A stretch of 64,000 nt of DNA, from assembly GCA_963700785.1 (NCBI GenBank), contig CAVOYZ010000007.1:1-64000 (forward strand), read 5' to 3'. The position numbers were made by a program, and so were the translations under genes. Below are positions 1 through 8,007 of this stretch, piece by piece. Positions within the stretch are counted from its first letter, which is position 1. The number at the start of each line of letters is the position of its first letter. The DNA is from CAXMST01 sp963700785 (GTDB lineage Bacteria > Actinomycetota > Thermoleophilia > Solirubrobacterales > 70-9). The notes below the pieces were generated by a model that saw nothing but the letters and a program-made list of their open reading frames with translations, was not told the DNA's origin and made no database searches.

Positions 1-92
1 TTCCTCGGCGCTGAGTCCGCCGGGAAATCCAACCGCCTGACGTTGGGCCCCGTAGTGATCGGTAGATGAAACCGACTACGGAGGAAACAACC

Positions 93-695
93 ATGCAAGG
101 AAAGATCAAGCTGACGGCGGTCCTCGCGGCCTTCGCCGCACTGGCGCTCGTCTTTGCCGCCTGCGGCGACGACGACAGCTCGACGACCGCCACCGATGAC
201 GCGGCGGCAGCCACAACGCTGACGCTCAACGGTGAGGAGACGGTGCTCGCGCTCGACTCGAAGACCGCGAAGGTGCTGAAGCAGAACGACGTCGCGGTGG
301 CGCCGGTCGACCCGGCTAGCGCCGGCGACGCGGGAATCTCGTTCCCGATCACGGGCGGCGAGGTCGACTCTGAGACCCTCGCGGGCACGATCGATCACTC
401 CGGGGGACTGACCTTCTCCTCGGGTGGCACCGACGTCGAGTTGACCGACTTCGTGATCGACACGACCGCCGGGACGCTCACCGCGAGCCTGCCCGACGGC
501 ACCGAGCTGGTCACCCTCGACGTCGACCTGACCGGCCTCGAGCGCAGCGACGAGGGCGGCGCGATCGTGCTGACCGGCATCGTCACGACGCTCAGCGACG
601 ACGCCGCGGGTGCCCTCAACGACGCCTTCGGCGTCAACCTGTTCGAGGGCGGCCTGGCGATCGGCGACGTCACCGTCACCGCGACCGCCGGCTAG
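93..695 (+). CDS. Secreted lipoprotein with HtaA-like domain
   Basis: A 200-residue exported protein. The N-terminus has two Lys, a hydrophobic stretch and VFAAC followed by Asp-rich sequence, so a lipoprotein signal peptide with Cys about residue 23 is likely, although Phe at -3 is not the usual Leu. I chose ATG 93 and not the in-frame ATG 66 because GGAGG at 80-84 sits 8 bases before it. The middle part (ISFPITGG, then an HSGGL segment and ELTDFVIDT) resembles the beta-strand pattern of HtaA domains, known from actinobacterial haem-binding surface proteins; this is a pattern match by eye. Haem binding is not shown. It lies just upstream of a sigma/anti-sigma pair in the same direction. An alternative is an unrelated beta-sandwich lipoprotein. 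Confidence 0.7.
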   Translation: MQGKIKLTAVLAAFAALALVFAACGDDDSSTTATDDAAAATTLTLNGEETVLALDSKTAKVLKQNDVAVAPVDPASAGDAGISFPITGGEVDSETLAGTIDHSGGLTFSSGGTDVELTDFVIDTTAGTLTASLPDGTELVTLDVDLTGLERSDEGGAIVLTGIVTTLSDDAAGALNDAFGVNLFEGGLAIGDVTVTATAG

Positions 696-789
696 TCCGG
701 ACCGGACCGACAGCGGCCGTCGGCTGCGAGCCAAACAGCTCGCCGGCCGGCGGCCGAGGTCGGACGGCCTCCCAACCAGGAGCGTTTAC

Positions 790-1420
790 ATGTCTTACGC
801 GGCTACCCTCCCAACCATCGGCATCAGGCTTCCATCCGCTTCCAGGTTCCGGCTCAGCGCCGGGCTCCCGAGCCGACGCTTCCGATCCTGACGCGGCGAT
901 CGCCGCTGCTCTTGAGCGCGGCGACGAGATCGCGATCGAGCAGCTCTACGAGCGCTACGCGCGGACCGTCTTCTCTTTCCTTGTCTCAAGGCTCGGCGAT
1001 CGCGCCGCGGCCGAGGACGTTCACCAGCAGGTCTTCGTCGAGCTCTGGCGGCGCTCGGATGAATACGACCCCGAGCGGTCGAAGCTCTTCACCTGGGTCA
1101 TGCTCGTCGCTCGGAGCCGCGCCACCGACCACCTCCGGCGCTCCGTCCCCGAGCCACGAGAGCCGAGCCGGGCCGCCGCGCTGATCGACGAGAGCGCCGG
1201 CGTCGAACCGACCGAGGAGCTGATCGAGCGCTGGCGGGTCGCTGAGCTGCTGCGCCAGATTCCCGCCGAGGAGGCGGGGATGCTGCGGATGCGGTTCTAC
1301 GACGGCCTCAGCCAGCGCGAGATAGCCGAGCGGACGGGGGTCGCGCTCGGAACCGTGAAGATGAGGATGGTCCAGGCCCTCGAGCGGATGCGGACCGCGA
1401 TCGACGAGGAGGGCGCATGA
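790..1420 (+). CDS. ECF-type RNA polymerase sigma factor (start region frame-disrupted)
   Basis: A sigma-70 family factor of the ECF type that would direct RNA polymerase to its own promoters. Region 2 is visible around 940-1130 (EQLYERYARTVFSFL, then AEDVHQQVFVELWRR and FTWVMLVARSRATDHLRR). Region 4 lies at 1255-1400 (RMRFYDGLSQREIAERTGV, GTVKMRM), a helix-turn-helix for -35 recognition. The reading frame is open far upstream but has no ATG, GTG or TTG before ATG 1100, which would cut off region 2. ATG 790, with AGGAG at 778-782, is a well-placed start but is in the frame one base behind, so a single extra base between about 793 and 890 is likely. Its TGA overlaps the ATG of the anti-sigma gene, indicating coupled translation. 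The family call is firm; the 5' end is not. Confidence 0.75.
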
Positions 1421-2106
1421 GCGAGCGAATCGACATCGCCGACTACCTGCTCGGGGAGCTCTCCGGTGACGATCTCGCGGAGGCCGAGCGCCTGCTGCGC
1501 GAGGATCCGGGATTCCAGGAGGAGGTCGATCGGCTGCGCCCCGCCGTGCAGCGACTCGAGCAGCTGCCACGCGAGGCTTGGGAGGATCTCGAGCCGCCGC
1601 CGCTGGCCGTCCCCGTGCTCGAGGCCGAGGCGCCGACTCCGCCCCGGCGCTCGCGGAGGCGCTTCGTGCTCCGTCCGGCGTTCGCTGCGCTCGCGTCGGT
1701 TGCCCTGCTGCTCGTCGGCGTCGGCGCCGGCCTGCTGCTCGGCGACGACGGGCCGGCCGCCACCTCGGGTGGGGGCGAGACGCTCGCGCTGGCGCCGGTC
1801 GAGCCGCGCGGCGGTGACGCCACCGGGTCGGCGGAGCTGATCGGCGCCGCGGGGGGCGAAGCCGTGGTCGATGTCTCCAGCCTGCGCCCGAACTCGCCCG
1901 GCGACTTCTATGAGCTGTGGCTGCTCAATGGCCCTGACGACCTGGTCTCGCTCGGCTCGTTCAAGGTTGGTCCCTCGGGGCGGGCCACGGTCCGCCTGCC
2001 GCTGCCGGTCGACCCGTCGCAGTTCAGCTTCGTCGACCTTTCGGTCGAGCCCGCTGACGGCGACGCCTCGCACTCGGGCCGCTCGGTGCTACGCGGCCCC
2101 ACCTGA
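1417..2106 (+). CDS. Anti-sigma factor, RskA type
   Basis: A 229-residue single-pass membrane protein expected to hold the upstream ECF sigma factor inactive. Residues 1-65 form a small acidic helical N-terminal domain (DYLLGELSGDDLAEAERLL), typical of the sigma-binding part of anti-sigma factors. A membrane segment follows at about residues 87-109 (ALASVALLLVGVGAGLLLG). The outer part has the RskA C-terminal pattern, with YELWLLNGPDDLVSLGSF and a closing beta-rich stretch. The start overlaps the sigma stop by 4 bases, so the pair is one transcription and translation unit. In known RskA systems, regulated proteolysis releases the sigma factor; no protease for this is seen nearby. Confidence 0.9.
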   Translation: MSERIDIADYLLGELSGDDLAEAERLLREDPGFQEEVDRLRPAVQRLEQLPREAWEDLEPPPLAVPVLEAEAPTPPRRSRRRFVLRPAFAALASVALLLVGVGAGLLLGDDGPAATSGGGETLALAPVEPRGGDATGSAELIGAAGGEAVVDVSSLRPNSPGDFYELWLLNGPDDLVSLGSFKVGPSGRATVRLPLPVDPSQFSFVDLSVEPADGDASHSGRSVLRGPT

Positions 2107-2110
2107 TCAT

Positions 2111-2130
2111 CCCGCGGCGTCCGCCGCGGG
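2111..2130 (+). terminator. Hairpin after the sigma/anti-sigma operon
   Basis: A perfect 8-bp inverted repeat (CCCGCGGC and GCCGCGGG) with a 4-base loop starts 4 bases after the anti-sigma stop. There is no T-run, as is common in GC-rich actinobacteria, so termination is inferred from position and stem strength. Confidence 0.5.
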
Positions 2131-2158
2131 CGGCCCGGCGTCCCTCCGCATTCCGCCC

Positions 2159-2164
2159 TAGGAT
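2159..2164 (+). promoter_or_regulatory. -10 box TAGGAT
   Basis: TAGGAT lies 28 bases before ATG 2193. Unlike most genes here, this one also has a GAGGAG ribosome-binding site (about 2181), so a short leader is expected. Confidence 0.4.
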
Positions 2165-2192
2165 GGTGACGGCACCGATCTGAGGAGTCGAG

Positions 2193-2888
2193 ATGGAGAG
2201 CACGGGACCCCAGCAGCCCCCTGAGCCGGACCGAGGCGGGGGAGCGGAGAGCTACCCGCTCCGTTTCGCGGTCGACTACCCGGACCGCACCCTGAACCGG
2301 CTCACGTCGTTCTTCCGGGTGTTCACGGTGATCCCGATCGCGATCGTGCTCGGTGCCGTCGCCGGCGGTTCGAGCTCCGGCAGCTACGACGAGACCTCGG
2401 TGATCGTCATCGGCGGCGGCGGCCTGCTGGTCTTCGGTCCGCTGCTGATGATCCTCTTCCGTCAGAAGTACCCGCGCTGGTGGTTCGACTTCAACCGCGA
2501 GCTGATGCGGTTCTCGAACCGGGTGCTGGTCTACCTGACGCTGATGGATGACACCTATCCATCGACCGACGAGGAGCAGTCGGTCCACCTCGAGATCGAC
2601 TATCCCGACGCCGAGCGTGACCTGAACCGCTGGCTGCCCCTGGTCAAGTGGTTCTTGGCGATCCCGCATCTGATCATCCTCTTCTTCCTCTTCATTCCGA
2701 CGGTGATCGTGGTGATCATCGCCTGGTTCGCGATCCTGTTCACCGGGCGCTACCCGCGCTCTCTGTTCGATTTCGTCGAGGGCGTGATCGCCTGGGGAAA
2801 CCGGGTGACGGCCTACGCCTTCTTGATGGCCACGGACCGCTACCCGCCGTTCCAGCTGTCGGGTGACGGCGAGGCCGCCGCGCGCTGA
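2193..2888 (+). CDS. DUF4389 membrane protein (duplicated domain)
   Basis: A 231-residue membrane protein with two copies of the DUF4389 pattern. The first starts at YPLRFAVDYPDRTLNR (about residues 20-115) and the second at LEIDYPDAERDLNRW (about 125-225). Each copy has two hydrophobic helices and ends with a conserved RYPRSLFDF or KYPRWWFDF motif followed by a N-R-V segment. The start is supported by GAGGAG about 8 bases upstream. DUF4389 has no established function; actinobacterial members usually carry one or two copies. It is convergent with the LOG-family gene at 2925-3632. Confidence 0.85.
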   Translation: MESTGPQQPPEPDRGGGAESYPLRFAVDYPDRTLNRLTSFFRVFTVIPIAIVLGAVAGGSSSGSYDETSVIVIGGGGLLVFGPLLMILFRQKYPRWWFDFNRELMRFSNRVLVYLTLMDDTYPSTDEEQSVHLEIDYPDAERDLNRWLPLVKWFLAIPHLIILFFLFIPTVIVVIIAWFAILFTGRYPRSLFDFVEGVIAWGNRVTAYAFLMATDRYPPFQLSGDGEAAAR

Positions 2889-2924
2889 GCGCGACTTCAC
2901 GCCTGAGCCGGTCAATCGAATCCC

Positions 2925-3632
2925 TCAGCCGGGGGAGTGCCTTCGCAGCCGCTCCCCCTCGGTCCTGACGATCTCGAGCACCTCGTCGGGATCGTCGCTG
3001 ACCCGTAGTAGGCCGACGTCCGCCGGATCGAGCTCACCGCTGCCGACCATGTGCTCATCCATCCACCCCAGCAGGCCGCGCCAATGGTCGCTGCCGACGA
3101 GGATCACCGGGAAGTGGCGGATCGTCGCGGTGTTGATCAGGGTCAGCGCCTCGAACAGCTCGTCCATCGTCCCGAACCCGCCCGGGTGGATGACGAAGGC
3201 GGAGGCGTAGCGAACGAACATCACCTTGCGGGCGAAGAAGTGGTCGAAGTCGAGCCGCAGGCCGACGTACGGGTTGACCCCCTGCTCGCGGGGGAGCTTG
3301 ATGTTGCAGCCGATCGAGTCGGCGCCGGCCTCACGGGCGCCGCGGTTGGCCGCCTCCATGATCCCCGGCCCGGCGCCGGTGATGATCGCGTAGCCGGCTT
3401 CGCCCAGGGTGCGGGCCACCTCGGTTGCGAGGCGATAGTCGCGGTGCCCGGGCGGCGTCCGCGCCGAGCCGAACACCGAGACCGCCCTCTCGACGTGAGA
3501 GAGGGCGGCGAAGCCCGCCGCAAGTTCGCGGTTGATCTCCTCGAGGCGCTCGCCGTCCTCCGCGGCGATCTCCGGTGTTGCCACCCCGAGGCGCTGCAGC
3601 AGCCGTTCGTCGCGGGTGCGCGGTCTGCTCAT
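2925..3632 (-). CDS. LOG-family (TIGR00730) Rossmann-fold protein
   Basis: A 235-residue soluble enzyme of the family formerly annotated as lysine decarboxylase. Characterised members are cytokinin riboside 5'-monophosphate phosphoribohydrolases, which release a free base from a nucleoside monophosphate. The diagnostic motif HPGGFGTMDELFEALT is present at about residues 148-163, and an upstream G-A-G-P-G-I-M-E-A-A motif binds the phosphate. The N-terminal 50 residues are an acidic helical extension typical of actinobacterial members. ATG 3632 is preceded by TAGCGT with an 8-base spacer, which fits leaderless initiation. The physiological substrate cannot be told from sequence. Confidence 0.88.
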   Translation of the reverse strand: MSRPRTRDERLLQRLGVATPEIAAEDGERLEEINRELAAGFAALSHVERAVSVFGSARTPPGHRDYRLATEVARTLGEAGYAIITGAGPGIMEAANRGAREAGADSIGCNIKLPREQGVNPYVGLRLDFDHFFARKVMFVRYASAFVIHPGGFGTMDELFEALTLINTATIRHFPVILVGSDHWRGLLGWMDEHMVGSGELDPADVGLLRVSDDPDEVLEIVRTEGERLRRHSPG

Positions 3633-3640
3633 GCGATCTG

Positions 3641-3646
3641 ACGCTA
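3641..3646 (-). promoter_or_regulatory. -10 box TAGCGT, leaderless-type
   Basis: On the minus strand TAGCGT ends 8 bases before ATG 3632, close enough for transcription to start at or next to the start codon. Confidence 0.5.
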
Positions 3647-3741
3647 GTGGGGATTTCCCGGCGATGCGCGGTTGGTACGGTGTTGGTTAGCGGGCCGGCG
3701 CCGGGAGCAGCCGGAAAAGTAGGGGGAAGGTAGGAGTGGTG

Positions 3742-4503
3742 ATGCGCAAGTACGTTGCGGGCCTCGTGATCGTGGCCCTCGGGTTCGGTCTGGTGAGCTT
3801 TGCCACCGCCGACGAGAGCGTCCAGAGCGAGGTCGGGAAGGTGAAGCCGAGGAAGCTTCCGAAGAAGAAGCGCAAGCCGGTCGAGTTCACCAACACGATC
3901 AAGACCTTCAACCTGCCGGGAGTCGGGCAGCCGCCGAGCGCCACCCGGACGATCCTCGATCTGCCGAAGCAGTTCAAGATCAACACCAAGGCCGCCAAGA
4001 CCTGCCGGACCGACGCGGCCGGCCTCGAGCTCGCCGCGATCACCAAGGACGCGGTCAGGGCCTGCGGCAAGCGCTCGCTGGTCACCGACCCGAAGGGGAG
4101 CTTCGCTCAGGTGACCGTCGCGGGGGCACCGCCGCTGACGATCCCCGTCGCGGTCAGCGGCTTCAACGAGAACGGCAAGAAGCTGCTGCTGTTCAGCAAG
4201 CCGCAGGTGCCGTTCGCAGGAATCCCCGCGAGCATTCTCGTCGGCAAGCTGAAGAAGGCGAGCAAGGTCCGAGGTCGTCCCCCCGGCAGCTCTACCAAGG
4301 GCTTCAAGGAGTCGCTGGACGTCACGATCCCGCCCCTGGCCGCGGGAGCGATCAGCCTGTTCAAGGTGAGGATCTTCAAGAGCAAGTACATCAAGGCCCG
4401 TTGCAAGCCGAGGAGGATGAAGTTCCAGGCGACGACCTTCTTCAGCAACGCGCCGCCGACAATTGACGGCTACTCGTTCGGCTGCAAGCCGAAGGGGAAG
4501 TAG
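3742..4503 (+). CDS. Exported protein of unknown function
   Basis: A 253-residue protein with a clear signal peptide (MRKYVAGLVIVALGFGLVSF, cleavage likely after ATA near residue 24), then a very basic segment rich in Lys and Pro (PRKLPKKKRKP) and a beta-rich body. Five Cys residues could form disulfides after export (for example in KTCRTD, RACGK, ARCKP, FGCKP). Two GTG codons sit immediately upstream in frame, but AGGAG at 3732-3736 points to ATG 3742. I recognise no domain. Similar small Lys-rich exported proteins occur elsewhere in this window (60916-61335 and the C-terminal part of 61834-63630), so this looks like a lineage-specific envelope protein class. Confidence 0.7.
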   Translation: MRKYVAGLVIVALGFGLVSFATADESVQSEVGKVKPRKLPKKKRKPVEFTNTIKTFNLPGVGQPPSATRTILDLPKQFKINTKAAKTCRTDAAGLELAAITKDAVRACGKRSLVTDPKGSFAQVTVAGAPPLTIPVAVSGFNENGKKLLLFSKPQVPFAGIPASILVGKLKKASKVRGRPPGSSTKGFKESLDVTIPPLAAGAISLFKVRIFKSKYIKARCKPRRMKFQATTFFSNAPPTIDGYSFGCKPKGK

Positions 4504-4525
4504 GCGAAGCGGCGGCCGCCCGGCC

Positions 4526-5323
4526 TCAGCGCGCGGTCCAGCCGCCGTCGACCACCAGCGTCTGCCCGGTGACGTAGCTGGAGGCGCTCGAGGCGAGGAA
4601 CAGCATCGCCCCATCGAGCTCTTCGGTTCGCCCGGGTCGGCCCAGCGGGGTCCGCTCGGCGATGAATCGCAGACCCTCCTCGCTGCCGAGCTCGGCCGCC
4701 GTCATCTCGCTCGGGAAGTAGCCGGGGGCGATCGCGTTGACCCGGATCCCGCGCTCGGCCCAGCGCACGGCCAGCTCCCGGGTCAGGTTGACGATCGCTC
4801 CCTTGGTCGCGGTGTAGGAGGGCGTGTCGGGACCGTCGCCGGCGACCAGCCCGCTGATCGAAGCGGTGTTGACGATCGCTCCGCCGTTCCCTGCCGACAT
4901 CGCCGTCGCGGCCTCGCGGGCGCAGCAGTAGGCCCCGGTCAGGTTGACCGCGACGACCTGCCGGAAGGACTCGGTGCTCTCGATCGCCTCGTCCTCCTCC
5001 GGCGCGATCCCCGCGTTGTTGGCCAGCACGTCGACAGATCCGTAGCGCTCGAGCGTCTTGGCGACGAGCTCGCGGACGTCGTCGTCCGCGGTGACGTCGC
5101 AGCGAACGGCCAGCGCCTCACCGCCCTCTGCCTTGATCCGCTCGGCCAGCGCCTCGATGCGCTCGAGGCGTCGAGCCGCGAGAACGACGCCGGCGCCCGC
5201 CGCCGCCAGGGTCAGCGCGAAGCGCGCTCCGAGGCCGGAGGACGCCCCGGTGACGATCGCGGTACGGCCGTCGAGTCGAAACGATTGCGTCGGGTCCTGC
5301 ACTCCGATCGAGCTCAGATCCAC
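4526..5323 (-). CDS. Short-chain dehydrogenase/reductase
   Basis: A 265-residue classical SDR that should reduce or oxidise a carbonyl/alcohol with NAD(P)(H). It has the cofactor motif TGASSGLGARFA (about residue 25), LANNAGIAP (about 100), Ser of the active site in NTASISG, and the Tyr-Lys pair YTATKGA (about 168). A C-terminal G-X-Y-F-P-S/VDGGW pattern is typical of FabG-like members. It starts 10 bases inside the end of the upstream membrane-protein gene (5314-5955), so the two are probably co-translated. The substrate is not predictable; FabG-like or gluconate 5-dehydrogenase-like roles are both possible. Confidence 0.9.
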   Translation of the reverse strand: MDLSSIGVQDPTQSFRLDGRTAIVTGASSGLGARFALTLAAAGAGVVLAARRLERIEALAERIKAEGGEALAVRCDVTADDDVRELVAKTLERYGSVDVLANNAGIAPEEDEAIESTESFRQVVAVNLTGAYCCAREAATAMSAGNGGAIVNTASISGLVAGDGPDTPSYTATKGAIVNLTRELAVRWAERGIRVNAIAPGYFPSEMTAAELGSEEGLRFIAERTPLGRPGRTEELDGAMLFLASSASSYVTGQTLVVDGGWTAR

Positions 5324-5955
5324 TCGAGGATCGGACCGAAGAGGACCAGGGCCGTCGCGACGATCGCGGTCATGCCGCCGACGAAGCGCGCCTGGCGGCG
5401 GACGTCGTGCATGTCATGGACGTAGCCGGCGATCAGGAAGAACCATAGATAGCCGAAGGCGATGATCGGGATCACGAACGGCCAGTTCCACCACCAGTAC
5501 TCCCAGTGGAAGTAGCCGGTCTCGTGCAGCAGCACTTCGACGAACACCGCGAACACCGAGAAGCCGAGCCCGATCGTCAGCCGGTTCGGCATTCCGAGCA
5601 GCTTCACGCGCGGATCCTCGGGCAGGACCTTCGCGTAGACGACGCCGGCCAGCGCGAACATCATCGAGATCTCGATCGTCAGCCCGATCAGCACCAGGTA
5701 GGCGGTCTCCCCGGTCACGGTCCAGATCGCGGCCCGGTCGCTGAACTGGAGCACCAGCGAGTTGATGATCTCGTTGATCCAGTCGGCGAGCCAGAGCGTG
5801 ATGCCGGCGAAGATCACGCTCCAGCGACGATGCTGGAACTCGTTCGCGTAGACGTACATCACGAGGATCAGCAGGGTGACGACGTACCACTCGAAGGCGG
5901 CGGGGTCACGCAGCTGATCCTGGGCCTCGCGGGTGAAGTCGGTAAGGGCTGCCAT
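5314..5955 (-). CDS. Six-helix membrane protein, unknown function
   Basis: A 213-residue integral membrane protein with about six hydrophobic segments: near residues 25-40, 46-70, 80-110, 130-150, 163-187 and 195-213. Charged or polar residues sit inside or at the ends of helices (ADWINEIINS, HETGYFHWEYWWWN, YVHDMHD). I do not recognise the family; the His, Glu and Trp rich loop before helix 5 could bind metal or a cofactor, which is speculation. The downstream SDR overlaps it by 10 bases, suggesting a shared pathway. TAGCCT lies 15 bases upstream of ATG 5955, a longer gap than for most starts here. Confidence 0.65.
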   Translation of the reverse strand: MAALTDFTREAQDQLRDPAAFEWYVVTLLILVMYVYANEFQHRRWSVIFAGITLWLADWINEIINSLVLQFSDRAAIWTVTGETAYLVLIGLTIEISMMFALAGVVYAKVLPEDPRVKLLGMPNRLTIGLGFSVFAVFVEVLLHETGYFHWEYWWWNWPFVIPIIAFGYLWFFLIAGYVHDMHDVRRQARFVGGMTAIVATALVLFGPILEWI

Positions 5956-6062
5956 CGGGACCGGGCCGCAAGGCTAGGCGCTCGTCGTGGCCTCCATCCG
6001 GGGGATTCCTGGTCGGCGAAGGGGTTTCTCCGCAGGCCGGTGGCCAGCACAGCCCGTGGCTG

Positions 6063-6068
6063 TAGCCT
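6063..6068 (+). promoter_or_regulatory. -10 box TAGCCT, leaderless-type
   Basis: TAGCCT ends 8 bases before the GTG start at 6077; no ribosome-binding site lies between. Confidence 0.5.
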
Positions 6069-6076
6069 CGGGCCGG

Positions 6077-6475
6077 GTGCGCGTACTCCTCAACATCATC
6101 TGGCTCGTGCTCTCCGGCTTCTGGCTTGCGGTGCTCTACGCGTTGGCCGGCGTCCTGATGTGCCTGTTGATCATCACGATCCCGTTTGACCTGCAGGCGT
6201 TCAAGCTGGCCGGCTACGCGTTCTGGCCGTTCGGACGCACCGTCGTCACCCGGGCCGACGCGGGCGCGCCCTCGGCGATCGGCAACATCCTCTGGCTGAT
6301 CCTGATCGGTTGGTGGCTGACGATCGCGCACATCGTCACCGCCGTCGCGCTGGCGGTGACGATCATCGGGATCCCGTTCGCGATCGCGAACCTGAAGCTG
6401 ATCCCGATGGCCCTCTGGCCGATGGGTCGCGAGGTCGTGCCCGCCGACGAGGTCAGCGGCGCCTACTACCGCTGA
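6077..6475 (+). CDS. YccF-domain inner membrane protein
   Basis: A 132-residue membrane protein made of two YccF repeats, each a hydrophobic helix pair followed by a conserved I-P-F segment: IITIPFDLQAFKLAGYAFWP in the first and IIGIPFAIANLKL in the second. YccF proteins are widespread and have no settled function. I chose GTG 6077 because translation from it begins directly with the conserved N-terminus and TAGCCT is 8 bases upstream; an ATG at 5987 would add about 30 residues unlike the family. The gene is divergent from the membrane protein at 5314-5955. Confidence 0.85.
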   Translation: MRVLLNIIWLVLSGFWLAVLYALAGVLMCLLIITIPFDLQAFKLAGYAFWPFGRTVVTRADAGAPSAIGNILWLILIGWWLTIAHIVTAVALAVTIIGIPFAIANLKLIPMALWPMGREVVPADEVSGAYYR

Positions 6476-6517
6476 GCCCGGAGAGCGGCATTCAGACGCT
6501 CGAGCGGGCGCCACGGG

Positions 6518-6523
6518 TAGGGT
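6518..6523 (+). promoter_or_regulatory. -10 box TAGGGT, leaderless-type
   Basis: TAGGGT ends 8 bases before ATG 6532 with no Shine-Dalgarno-like sequence between. Confidence 0.5.
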
Positions 6524-6531
6524 GCCGGGCG

Positions 6532-7519
6532 ATGATCGATCCCGCCGCGCGATGGAGGAGGATGCAGCCCCCGGTGGAGAAGGCCGCCTGGGCGGGCTTG
6601 CCGAGCTTCGCCGATCTGCCCTACACCGAGGAGCCGGCTGAGCTCGAGGGCGCCGACGTGGCGATCGTCGGCGCTCCGTTCGACGAGCTGGTCTCCGATC
6701 GGCCCGGAACACGTTTCGGCCCGCGGGCGATCCGGACGGCGGCACCGACCTCCAGCTACCACCTGCAGGAACGGATCGACTGGTCGGAGGAGCTGCGGGT
6801 GATCGACTATGGCGATGCCCCGATCGTTCCGACCGATCCCGATGCCTCGCTGAAGGCGATCGAGGCGACCGTGCGCGAGGTGACGGAGGCCGGCGCTCTG
6901 CCGCTGGTTCTCGGCGGCGATCACTCGATCACCCACGCCAACCTCCGCGGCTGCATTTCGGGAGGCGGTCGAGCCGGTCGGGCTGCTCCACTTCGACGCC
7001 CACACGGACACCGCGGAACGGCTCTACGGCCGTGAGCGATCCCACGGGACGCCGATGTATCACCTCGTCAACGAGGGGCTGGTCGATCCCCGCCGGTACG
7101 TTCAGATCGGGCTCCGCGGCTGGTGGCCGGAGGAGCGCGAGCTGGCCTGGCAGGAGCAGCAGGGGATCACCAGCTTCTTCATGCACGAGGTGTTCGAGTC
7201 GGGCATCCAGGAGGTGATGGAGACGGCGCTTGCGGCCCTCCGAGCGGGTCCCGTGTTCCTGACCGTCGACGTCGACGTCCTCGACCCCGCGTTTGCGCCC
7301 GGCACCGGTACGCCGGAGCCGGGTGGCATGACCTCCGGCGACCTGCTCTGGTCCTGCCGGGCCGCGGCGAAGGAGCTGGAGTTGATCGGCGCCGACGTCG
7401 TCGAGACGCTGCCGTTGACGATCGAGGATCGGACCGCGCTGGTCGCCAATCGGACGGCGGCTGAGATCCTCACCGGCCTCGCCGTGCGGAGGCGGCGCGG
7501 GAGCATCCTGGGTCGGTAG
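6532..7519 (+). CDS. Ureohydrolase (agmatinase/arginase family), one frame break
   Basis: An enzyme of the binuclear manganese ureohydrolase family, which hydrolyses guanidino compounds such as agmatine to an amine and urea. All metal-binding motifs are present but in two frames: GGDHSITHANL before the break, then HFDAHTDT, ERSHGTPM, and TVDVDVLDPAFAPGTGTPEP after it. The break falls at TTT 6956-6958: removing one T restores a continuous 328-residue protein of normal length. With motifs intact on both sides, an assembly insertion is more likely than a pseudogene. Formiminoglutamase, guanidinobutyrase or agmatinase activity are all possible; the EPGGM segment favours the agmatinase side. Confidence 0.85.
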
Positions 7520-7544
7520 ACGCGGGCGCTGCGATACTGCCGCT

Positions 7545-7997
7545 ATGGCCAGCGACTTCGTAGACCGAACCGGCTGGAAGCTGTTCAACCTGTTCACGAA
7601 GGCGCATGTCGCCGCCTACAAGGCCACCGGCGGCCGGGTCGGCCGCAAGTTCTTCAAGGGGGCGCCGGTCTGCCTGGTCGAGCACGTCGGCCGCAAGAGC
7701 GGCGAGCAGCGGACGACGCCGCTGATCTACATCCGCGACGACGATGCCGTCGTCCTCGTCGCCTCGAAGGGTGGGCATCGCTCCCATCCGGCTTGGTGGA
7801 TCAACCTGCGGGCCAACCCGGAGACGTTCGTGCAGATCGATTCGGAGCGCTGGCCGGTGCGGGCGAGGGAGGCGACCGACGAGGAGCGGGAGCGGCTCTG
7901 GCCACGGTTGACCGAGGTCTGGCCGGCCTACGACGACTACCAGGCGAAGACCGAGCGGCGGATCCCGGTGGTCATGCTCGAGCGCCGCCCCGGATAG
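7545..7997 (+). CDS. DUF385/DDN-type F420-dependent oxidoreductase
   Basis: A 150-residue split-beta-barrel protein of the deazaflavin-dependent nitroreductase (DDN) family, which uses cofactor F420 to reduce quinones or nitro compounds. The pattern LVEHVGRKSGEQRTTPLIYI (about residues 44-63), followed by VLVASKGGHRSHPAWWINLR, is diagnostic; in DDN proteins these strands contact F420. The C-terminus ends with IPVVMLERR as usual. The start at ATG 7545 has GATACT 6 bases before it. A second member of the family lies at 29522-29971. The true substrate is unknown. Confidence 0.88.
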   Translation: MASDFVDRTGWKLFNLFTKAHVAAYKATGGRVGRKFFKGAPVCLVEHVGRKSGEQRTTPLIYIRDDDAVVLVASKGGHRSHPAWWINLRANPETFVQIDSERWPVRAREATDEERERLWPRLTEVWPAYDDYQAKTERRIPVVMLERRPG

Positions 7998-8000
7998 TCT
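7995..8000 (+). promoter_or_regulatory. -10 box TAGTCT, leaderless-type
   Basis: TAGTCT ends 7 bases before ATG 8008. It overlaps the stop codon of the preceding gene (TAG 7995-7997). Confidence 0.5.
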
Positions 8001-8007
8001 CACCCCG

